From: an uncultured bacterium
GTDB lineage: Bacteria > Patescibacteriota > Saccharimonadia > Saccharimonadales > Saccharimonadaceae
DNA: 5,078 bases
Direction of reading: 5' to 3'
NCBI GenBank assembly: GCA_900556165.1
Contig: USNP01000047.1
Location: 1 to 5,078 of the forward strand
Made by a program: the position numbers and the translations under genes. Positions 1 through 5,078 of the stretch are shown here, one piece after another (position 1 is the first letter of the stretch; each line of letters opens with the position of its first letter). The notes under the pieces are model-generated. The model had not been told where the DNA came from, ran no database searches, and saw only the letters and a list, made by a program, of their open reading frames with translations.

Positions 1-67
1 TAAATTTCACTTCTTCACTCTTGCCAGTAATCAAACTGTCCAACATTACAATTTCCGAAATCTTCAT
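1..67 (-). CDS. 5' end of an unrecognised protein gene, cut by the left edge
   Basis: Only the first 22 codons are visible. They read MKISEIVMLDSLITGKSEEV and then KF on the minus strand, starting with ATG at 67-65. The start is supported by a purine-rich ribosome binding site (AGAGGTG, 80-74) at normal spacing, an in-frame TAG at 85-83 that closes the frame upstream, and a strong promoter further up. An in-frame GTG at 76-74 is a less likely start because it lies inside the ribosome binding site. The visible peptide has no signal peptide or membrane segment and matches no family I can name. It lies divergently from the GTPase gene and shares a short control region with it. The gene itself is convincing; its function is unknown from this window. 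Confidence 0.72.
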   Translation of the reverse strand, partial: MKISEIVMLDSLITGKSEEVKF

Positions 68-73
68 AGATTT

Positions 74-80
74 CACCTCT
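74..80 (-). promoter_or_regulatory. Ribosome binding site of the left-edge gene
   Basis: On the minus strand the sequence reads AGAGGTG, then six bases, then ATG at 67-65. This resembles the anti-Shine-Dalgarno complement AGGAGGTG and decides the start of the partial gene. The plus-strand GTPase has no comparable site. Confidence 0.72.
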
Positions 81-93
81 TTCTAAATTTTCT

Positions 94-105
94 TTGCAAA
101 TGCAA
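94..105. repeat. Small inverted repeat TTGCA-AA-TGCAA near the minus-strand transcription start
   Basis: Two perfect 5-base arms (94-98 and 101-105) flank two central bases. The repeat sits just downstream of the predicted minus-strand transcription start (about 107), where an operator could block elongation or initiation. It is short, and AT-rich DNA produces such repeats by chance, so an operator role is only a possibility. It does not match the Zur, Fur or LexA boxes I know. Confidence 0.22.
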
Positions 106-113
106 CTTTTCAA

Positions 114-142
114 ATTATAACATATTTTTACATTTTCAGCAA
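114..142 (-). promoter_or_regulatory. Strong sigma70-type promoter for the left-edge gene
   Basis: On the minus strand the -35 element TTGCTG (142-137) is followed by a 17-base spacer and a perfect -10 element TATAAT (119-114). An upstream TG makes it an extended -10 (TGTTATAAT). The predicted transcription start is near 107, giving a leader of about 40 nt that carries the ribosome binding site at 80-74. The perfect -10, ideal spacing and correct placement make this the best-supported promoter in the window. Confidence 0.75.
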
Positions 143-144
143 GA

Positions 145-173
145 TTGCGGAGATTTTTGAAATTTGCTAAACT
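145..173 (+). promoter_or_regulatory. Candidate promoter for the GTPase gene, implying a leaderless mRNA
   Basis: TTGCGG (145-150) is followed by a 17-base spacer and TAAACT (168-173). The -10 is preceded by TG at 165-166 in the extended -10 position. Each hexamer matches consensus at only 3 to 4 of 6 bases, but spacing and placement are good. Transcription would start at about 180, which is the A of the GTPase start codon, and this would explain why that gene has no ribosome binding site. An alternative is TTGCAA (94-99), a 16-base spacer and TATAAC (116-121), which would give a leader of roughly 50 nt, still without a well-placed Shine-Dalgarno sequence. The -35 element lies two bases from the minus-strand -35, so the two promoters probably compete or share regulation. 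Confidence 0.42.
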
Positions 174-179
174 GGTTGT

Positions 180-1298
180 ATGAACAACGAAATTTTTAAT
201 TTACCTAAATTTTCAAAAGATATTTTTGATGATTTTTCGAAAACTGAAATTCAAGAAAAAACCGAAAAAAAGAAAAAAATCCCAGTAATTATGATTTCTG
301 GATTCTTAGGTTCAGGTAAAACAACTCTTTTGAATCACCTCTTAAAATCAAGCCCAAATCTAAAAATTGGCGCAATCGTGAATGATTTTGGAAAAATAAA
401 TATTGATAGTCAATTGATTTCAGGAAACCTTAAAGAGCAAAAAATCGAACTCAGTAACGGTTGTATTTGCTGTATGATCGGTGATAACGGCCTTAGCGAA
501 CCACTCAAAAAACTCGCGAATAAAAATTCAAAGCTTGACGCAATTATAATCGAAGCCAGTGGAATTGCTGAACCTCATGATTTACTCAAAACTTTGCGCT
601 ACACAGGCAATCAATATTCCTATTTTGGCGGAAATATTTACATCATAGACGCTCAAAATTTCGAAAAATCAAATCAAGATTTTCCAACTCATTTCAAAAA
701 ATGCCTCAAGTCGAGCGATATTATTGTTTTAAATAAAACCGATCTTGTTTCGAAAAATCAAATTCAGAGAATTCGAAAATTCATTCGAGAGTTAAACCCT
801 CAATCGCCAATAATCGAAAGCCAAAATTCACAAATCGACCCAAAATTAGTCTTTTCTTGGGAAGAAAATTCGAAAGATAAACAACCCAAAATCGAAGAGA
901 ATCATTCCCACGATCACAAAAACCACATTCATAATAGATTTAATTCTTTATCTTTCGAAACCGAAAAAGCGTTAAACCCTACGAATTTTATCAATTTTCT
1001 TGATCATTTGCCGGAAAATCTTTTTCGAATGAAAGGGATTTGCTATTTTGGAATGAAAGGATACGAACAAAAATTTATAGTTCAAATTGTCGGCAAAACA
1101 GTTGAAATTTTAGCCGAAGAATGGAAAAACCAAGAGCCAAAAACAGAGCTTGTTCTAATTGGTACAGACCTGAATCAAGATGAAATTTACAAAAATCTAA
1201 ATGCAATAATAGATAAAAACCCGGAAGATATCACGCCAGAAAATATGATGAATTTTGAAAGATTTTTTCTAACAAACCAAATAAAAACCGACCGATAA
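180..1298 (+). CDS. COG0523/CobW-family G3E GTPase, putative zinc/metal chaperone (372 aa)
   Basis: This is a P-loop GTPase of the SIMIBI G3E class. Family members use GTP hydrolysis to deliver zinc, cobalt or other metals to client enzymes in the cytoplasm. Walker A is GFLGSGKT (41-48), followed by NDFG (68-71), the family-defining metal-site motif CICC with Cys95, Cys97 and Cys98, a Walker B/switch region EASGIAEP (125-132), and the guanine-specificity motif NKTD (185-188). A linker HSHDHKNHIH (242-251) carries five histidines, typical of metal-handling members. The CobW C-terminal domain spans about 254-345. The length is normal for the family. Residues 1-33 form a charged, lysine-rich extension before the first strand. 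ATG 180 is the first start after an in-frame TAA at 168-170; the next ATG (291) would remove the first beta strand. No Shine-Dalgarno sequence is visible. Zinc is inferred from the family and the Cys/His sites; cobalt or another metal, or a different client, remains possible. The subfamily is not resolved. Confidence 0.93.
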   Translation: MNNEIFNLPKFSKDIFDDFSKTEIQEKTEKKKKIPVIMISGFLGSGKTTLLNHLLKSSPNLKIGAIVNDFGKINIDSQLISGNLKEQKIELSNGCICCMIGDNGLSEPLKKLANKNSKLDAIIIEASGIAEPHDLLKTLRYTGNQYSYFGGNIYIIDAQNFEKSNQDFPTHFKKCLKSSDIIVLNKTDLVSKNQIQRIRKFIRELNPQSPIIESQNSQIDPKLVFSWEENSKDKQPKIEENHSHDHKNHIHNRFNSLSFETEKALNPTNFINFLDHLPENLFRMKGICYFGMKGYEQKFIVQIVGKTVEILAEEWKNQEPKTELVLIGTDLNQDEIYKNLNAIIDKNPEDITPENMMNFERFFLTNQIKTDR

Positions 1299-1312
1299 TT
1301 GGTCGGTTTTTT
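1283..1312. terminator. Bidirectional intrinsic terminator between convergent genes
   Basis: An 11-base-pair perfect stem (1283-1293 with 1301-1311) has a GC-rich core ACCGACC/GGTCGGT and a 7-base loop (1294-1300). On the plus strand it ends in a run of six T (1307-1312). On the minus strand the A-tract 1283-1287 becomes a T-run, so it can also stop transcription coming from the aminopeptidase gene. The GTPase stop codon (1296-1298) lies in the loop, and its last four sense codons form much of the left arm. The aminopeptidase stop (1317-1315) is three bases from the hairpin, so a single element serves both units. Confidence 0.9.
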
Positions 1313-1314
1313 GC

Positions 1315-3843
1315 TTAGCTTTTCATCAAGAAATCTTCAATCGCTTTTTTATCGCGCGCAATTAATTCAATTCGCCCAGAAATTTCCCTTTCACCCATCT
1401 CGATTGCGCGAGTTAAACTTGGGTCATTTTTAAGCGGTTCGAAAAATTCCTTAAATTCACGAAGCGATTTTTTAGTTCTTAAAATCACACCCGAATATCG
1501 TGGAAAATCATTATAACTCTTATCTCCATTAAACCTCTCTTCAATTATACTCCAATTTTCTCGCAACCACTGCCAAGTTAGTTCACGAGTTTTTGAATTT
1601 CGAAGTAAATGAACATACCAGCTCAAAATATCCTGTGTACGAATTATATCACCTTCAAGCATTTTTTCAAGTAATTTTTTACCAGTTTCAGGATTTTGTG
1701 TTGAAGTTAAAGCAACCATAATATCGTCTCGATAATCAACATTTGAAGTATTTTTATAATCTTCAAGCATTTTCCGAATTAGCTCCGGTAATTCTTCAAA
1801 ACGAATTTTAGCCGTCAAGATCAAGCTTCGAATTTCATAATCTATGTTTTCTGGATTTTTCGAATTATTAAAAATATTTAACGCACCACTGATTGCATCT
1901 TGATTTTCAGCATAAATCATATGCGCCAAAATTGAGCTACGCTTTTGCGTATCATCTTCACTCTCGCCACTTTTTTTTGAAAATCCGAGTTTTTCGAATT
2001 CATTTTTTGCCAAATTCTCAACAAATTTCTTCATTTTTTTTGAAACATCCGATTGTTCATCAATAAAAATTTTTAATTCACCAATCAAAACACTAATCAT
2101 ATCCCAAACATTCAAAGAATGCTCATTTTCATAATTTTGAAGAGTCTTCAAAAGATCAACACTCGAAATTTCACCACCACGAGATAGCAATGATCGCTCT
2201 TGTAAAATTTGAAGCCTCGAAACTGTATCTAATTCGCCATTTCGAACTTTTTCCAAAAGCTTTTCGAATAATTTTTCATCATAATTAGAAATAAAATGCG
2301 CAGCATTTTCTTTATTTAATTGTATGAAATTCGGATCTTTTTCAAATTCAAATTCTTCACAATCCATAATTTCAGGCAAATTCTTTTGATTCGATCCAAG
2401 TAAAATTGGCCATTTTTTTCCAGAATTTTTTCCCTCACCTATAAAAAATTGCTTTTGCGAAAGTTTTGACTTATCACCCAAATCCTCAACCAAAACGCTC
2501 GGATAGCCACTTCTAAGAATCCACGGATTCATAAAATCAGCGATATTTTTGCCAGATGCTTCACTCAAGCAATCCCATAAATTTTGCCCAATTGTATTTT
2601 GATATTTAAATTTTTCAAAATATTTCCGCAAACCTTTTCGAAAAGCCTCATCGCCAACATATTTTCGAAGCATATTCATTAATCGTGCACCCTTAGCATA
2701 AACTATCGCACCATCAAAAATTGTGCCAATTTCATCTGGATGATGAACTGGAACATGAACAGATTGAACGCCATCAATCGCATCTCGTCGCAAACTAACT
2801 ATCGCCTCATTTACGGCAAATTCTTCCCATATTTTCCATTCTGGCTCCAAAACATCAGTTGCAAGATACTCCATCATTGTCGCAAAAGATTCATTCAACC
2901 AAAGTTCATCCCACCATTTCATTGTGACTAAATTCCCAAACCACTGATGCGAAAGTTCGTGTGCAATCACCAACGCCACGTATTTTTTTGAAGATATCGA
3001 AGATTTTTCTCCCGCAAGCAAAGCTGTTTCGCGATAGGTTATCAAACCCCAATTCTCCATTGCACCACTCGAAAAATCCGGCAAAGCAATATGATCACAT
3101 TTTGAAAGCGGAAATTTTTGTCCAAAATATTCTTCATAAAACTCCAAAGCACGTACCGCAAAATTAAGTGGAAAAGATAGTAATTCAGATTTTTGCGCTC
3201 TTGTCGCCCAAACTGAAACTTCTACGCCAGATTTAGTGAAAGCAGTCTTCTTTTGAAGATCACCCACAACAAAAGCCAACAAATATGTGCTCATTTTTGG
3301 AGTTTTTTCGAAAGTTAGAGTTTTAAAGTCGCCAACCTCGGTTTCTTCTTTTATTTTTGTATTAGCAAGAACCGTCCAATCTGTTCGCGTTCGAATATTC
3401 AGCTCAAAAGTAGCTTTTGCTTCTGGCTCATCAATACATGGAAAAACTTCGCGCGCATGATGACTTTCGAATTGTGTTGCGAAAAGTTCCTTTTTTTCAC
3501 CATTTTCTTTATAATAACAGGGGTAAAGTCCATGCATTGCGGGAGTAATTTTACCCGAAGCATAAATTCGAAACGATATTTTTTTACCAATCTCAAACTT
3601 TAATTCTTTTGGTGGAAAAATCTTCAATTCATCACCATTAATTTCAAATTTTAGTTGTCCACCATTAAAAATAATTTTGTGAATTTCCAATTCCTTGGCA
3701 TGAAGAGTAATAAAATCAGATCTCTTCAAAACACCAACAACCTCTGTTGTTGTAGAAAATACCCCATCTTTTACCCTATCTAATTCAACCCAAATCCGAT
3801 AATTCTCGGGTTCAAATTGTTCAAAAAGTCGTTTTACACTCAT
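1315..3843 (-). CDS. M1-family zinc aminopeptidase (aminopeptidase N-like, 842 aa)
   Basis: This metallopeptidase removes N-terminal amino acids from peptides, most likely in the cytoplasm because no signal peptide or membrane anchor is visible. The N-terminal beta domain (about 1-200) includes the family motif PCIDEPEAKATF (135-146). The catalytic thermolysin-like domain (about 205-440) has GAMEN (260-264), which binds the substrate N-terminus. It also has HELSH (295-299) and, 18 residues later, Glu318 in NESF, giving zinc ligands His295, His299 and Glu318 with Glu296 as catalytic base. Tyr382 in VYAKGA fits the conserved transition-state tyrosine. A beta domain (about 445-530) and a helical ERAP1-C-like region complete a normal family length. 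All key residues are present. The ATG overlaps the upstream mutase stop (ATGA) and has the ribosome binding site AAGGAG. The family is certain; substrate preference, and assignment to PepN versus another M1 branch, cannot be read from sequence. Peptide scavenging would suit a host-dependent, biosynthetically poor cell, but that is inference. Confidence 0.96.
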   Translation of the reverse strand: MSVKRLFEQFEPENYRIWVELDRVKDGVFSTTTEVVGVLKRSDFITLHAKELEIHKIIFNGGQLKFEINGDELKIFPPKELKFEIGKKISFRIYASGKITPAMHGLYPCYYKENGEKKELFATQFESHHAREVFPCIDEPEAKATFELNIRTRTDWTVLANTKIKEETEVGDFKTLTFEKTPKMSTYLLAFVVGDLQKKTAFTKSGVEVSVWATRAQKSELLSFPLNFAVRALEFYEEYFGQKFPLSKCDHIALPDFSSGAMENWGLITYRETALLAGEKSSISSKKYVALVIAHELSHQWFGNLVTMKWWDELWLNESFATMMEYLATDVLEPEWKIWEEFAVNEAIVSLRRDAIDGVQSVHVPVHHPDEIGTIFDGAIVYAKGARLMNMLRKYVGDEAFRKGLRKYFEKFKYQNTIGQNLWDCLSEASGKNIADFMNPWILRSGYPSVLVEDLGDKSKLSQKQFFIGEGKNSGKKWPILLGSNQKNLPEIMDCEEFEFEKDPNFIQLNKENAAHFISNYDEKLFEKLLEKVRNGELDTVSRLQILQERSLLSRGGEISSVDLLKTLQNYENEHSLNVWDMISVLIGELKIFIDEQSDVSKKMKKFVENLAKNEFEKLGFSKKSGESEDDTQKRSSILAHMIYAENQDAISGALNIFNNSKNPENIDYEIRSLILTAKIRFEELPELIRKMLEDYKNTSNVDYRDDIMVALTSTQNPETGKKLLEKMLEGDIIRTQDILSWYVHLLRNSKTRELTWQWLRENWSIIEERFNGDKSYNDFPRYSGVILRTKKSLREFKEFFEPLKNDPSLTRAIEMGEREISGRIELIARDKKAIEDFLMKS

Positions 3844-5078
3844 AAAATTTTCTCCTTAAATTCTTCTAAAATTTGCTCGATCCTGGCTTGCTCTTCAGCT
3901 TTTTCAAAAAGCCACTGCACGTAAATTTTCATCTTTGGTTCAGTTCCACTTGGTCTAACAGTAATTCTTTTCGTTTTTTCACCAAATTCAAAACTAACCG
4001 CATCTCCACCTTCCAACATCTCGAAACTCTGCGTTGAATTTTTAACAAAATCATTCTCAATCAAATTTTGAAAATCTCGCATTTTTGAAGATCCAAAATC
4101 AATATCTCCACTTCTAATTTTTCGCATAATTTCTTGCATCTTTTCAAAACCTTCAGCACCCACAAATTCGACAGATTCGGTTTTTTCAACAAAATAGCCA
4201 TTTTTAGCATAAATTTGATCGAGTTTTTCACCTAAAGTTTGATTTTTTAGCTTCAATTCCGCCGCTAATTCAGATATAATTAATCCAATCGTTGCAGCAT
4301 CTTTGTCTCGAGTTTGATTACCAACTAAACCGCCTAGGCTTTCTTCAAATCCAGCCAAAAATTTCTCACCCAAACTTTCTTTTTGAAGTATTTTTTTACC
4401 GATAAATTTAAACCCCACCATCAAATCGTCATAAATTTTCACGTCATACTTTTCAGTAAGAACATTTAGCATATCAGTAGTAACAAAGCTTTTACAGATA
4501 AAATCCCTTCGCCCAAAATAAAGCTCCGCGTATTTATTCTTTAATTTTTGATTTTTCGAAAGAATATAATCTGCAACTAAAATCGCAGTCTGGTTTCCCG
4601 AAAAAACTCGAACTTCACCTTTTTTTTCAAGACTCATCACGCAAATTCGATCAGCATCCGGATCTGTTGTTAATGCAATATCGGCTTGCGATTTTTTTAA
4701 CCTTGAAATCGCCATCCTATTTGCCGAAAAATTTTCTGGGTTTGGTTTTCGGTCGATCAAAGTTGAAAAACTGCCATCAAATTCCATTTGTTCTTTAACT
4801 ACTTCAATATTTTTAAATCCAGCATTTTTCAATGTTTTAAGTAAATTTGTACTTCCCGTTCCATGAATTGGCGAAAAACTAATCTTAACGTTTCGCTCTT
4901 TCGAAAGCGACAGTTTCGTATTTACTTCGATATAATTTTGGTCATTTTTTTTACCCAAAATCTCAATATTTCCATTTTTTACAAAATCAGAAAAATTACC
5001 AACAGTAAAATCGCCAACATTTTGAGCAATTTTCATTAAATTTTTATCATGCGGAGAAGAAACCTGAGCGCCGTCATT
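3840..5078 (-). CDS. Phosphohexomutase, PGM2-type phosphoglucomutase/phosphomannomutase; 5' end outside the window
   Basis: This alpha-D-phosphohexomutase would interconvert hexose-1-phosphate and hexose-6-phosphate (glucose and/or mannose), feeding glycolysis and nucleotide-sugar supply. The frame is open to the right edge: the 14 codons before ATG 5036 read NDGAQVSSPHDKNL, a conserved PGM2-type segment, so that ATG is internal. Counting from the edge, 412 residues are visible. They include SPIHGTG (about 69-75), the Mg-binding loop TDPDADR (138-144, bases 4667-4647), the sugar-recognition motif GFEES (243-247), and the phosphate-binding loop RPSGTEP (375-381) near the C terminus. The catalytic phosphoserine motif (TASHNP-like) should lie only about 15 residues beyond the edge. 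Family members are usually 550-600 residues, so roughly 150 are missing. The TGA stop overlaps the aminopeptidase ATG by four bases, which implies one operon. Sugar specificity cannot be decided; the DPDADR form and DGAQ/PHDK segment favour the phosphoglucomutase-2/phosphopentomutase-like branch over classical ManB. Confidence 0.94.
   Translation of the reverse strand, partial: NDGAQVSSPHDKNLMKIAQNVGDFTVGNFSDFVKNGNIEILGKKNDQNYIEVNTKLSLSKERNVKISFSPIHGTGSTNLLKTLKNAGFKNIEVVKEQMEFDGSFSTLIDRKPNPENFSANRMAISRLKKSQADIALTTDPDADRICVMSLEKKGEVRVFSGNQTAILVADYILSKNQKLKNKYAELYFGRRDFICKSFVTTDMLNVLTEKYDVKIYDDLMVGFKFIGKKILQKESLGEKFLAGFEESLGGLVGNQTRDKDAATIGLIISELAAELKLKNQTLGEKLDQIYAKNGYFVEKTESVEFVGAEGFEKMQEIMRKIRSGDIDFGSSKMRDFQNLIENDFVKNSTQSFEMLEGGDAVSFEFGEKTKRITVRPSGTEPKMKIYVQWLFEKAEEQARIEQILEEFKEKIL
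3852..3857 (-). promoter_or_regulatory. Ribosome binding site of the M1 aminopeptidase inside the mutase gene
   Basis: On the minus strand AAGGAG is followed by eight bases and the ATG at 3843-3841. The site lies within the last codons of the phosphohexomutase gene. With the ATGA overlap it fixes the aminopeptidase start and indicates co-transcription with either coupled or independent re-initiation. Confidence 0.85.

Noticed and set aside
94..121. Possible Zur or Fur box upstream of the metal GTPase
   Set aside because: The only symmetric element is a 5-base-arm repeat (TTGCA/TGCAA) that does not match the Zur or Fur consensus sequences I know; a specific regulator cannot be claimed.
1971..2041. 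Two 8-base T runs in the aminopeptidase gene as possible frameshift or pseudogene signals
   Set aside because: The frame stays open across both runs (Lys-Lys pairs), the protein has normal family length, and all catalytic residues are present.
2740..2931. Plus-strand open frame of 63 codons inside the aminopeptidase gene
   Set aside because: It lies antisense to the well-conserved catalytic domain of the M1 gene, and its translation matches no recognisable protein; it is a shadow frame.
2961..3167. Plus-strand open frame of 68 codons opposite the HELSH/GAMEN region
   Set aside because: It is fully antisense to the zinc-binding core of the M1 gene, whose conservation explains the sequence.
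3399..3596. Minus-strand open frame of 65 codons in another phase of the aminopeptidase gene
   Set aside because: It overlaps the conserved PCIDEP region of the true frame on the same strand, and its translation resembles no known family.
3840..5078. Possible TGA recoding (Gracilibacteria/Absconditabacteria code)
   Set aside because: The genes are intact under the standard bacterial code, TGA ends the mutase exactly at the aminopeptidase start, and conserved glycines do not need TGA.
1..5078. Insertion sequence, CRISPR array, phage or defence genes
   Set aside because: I saw no transposase, spaced direct repeats, integrase or defence-type domains; the coding content is housekeeping-like apart from the unidentified left-edge gene.

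Overview
The window looks like an AT-rich bacterial chromosome segment (about one third G+C by eye) read with the standard bacterial code. TGA is a real stop at the end of the phosphohexomutase gene, and tryptophan is TGG where I checked it. The small, tightly packed genes, Lys/Asn/Ile-rich proteins and long A or T runs fit a Patescibacteria/CPR lineage, most plausibly Candidatus Saccharibacteria. This placement is inference. Gracilibacteria and Absconditabacteria are unlikely because they read TGA as glycine.

Layout: (1) Positions 1-67, minus strand: the first 22 codons of an unrecognised gene that runs off the left edge, with a good ribosome binding site and a textbook extended -10 promoter. 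(2) Positions 68-179: a compact divergent intergenic region. The minus-strand promoter stands back to back with a weaker plus-strand promoter that would start transcription at, or within a base or two of, the next start codon. (3) Positions 180-1298, plus strand: a complete COG0523/CobW-family G3E GTPase with Walker A, CxCC, a histidine-rich linker and the CobW C-terminal domain, a probable metal (zinc) chaperone. (4) Positions 1283-1312: a bidirectional intrinsic terminator whose loop contains the GTPase stop codon. (5) Positions 1315-3843, minus strand: a complete M1-family zinc aminopeptidase. (6) Positions 3840-5078, minus strand: the C-terminal 412 residues of a PGM2-type phosphohexomutase (phosphoglucomutase/phosphomannomutase), open at the right edge.

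The phosphohexomutase and aminopeptidase genes share a 4-base ATGA overlap and form one minus-strand transcription unit that converges on the GTPase. The mutase would interconvert hexose-1- and hexose-6-phosphates, the peptidase would release amino acids from peptides, and the GTPase would move metal to client proteins. A zinc enzyme facing a probable zinc metallochaperone is suggestive, but no functional link is shown. I see no mobile element, CRISPR array, tRNA or rRNA. I found no clearly new system. The least explained signals are the strong excess of the palindrome TTCGAA in all reading frames and the apparently leaderless GTPase start.
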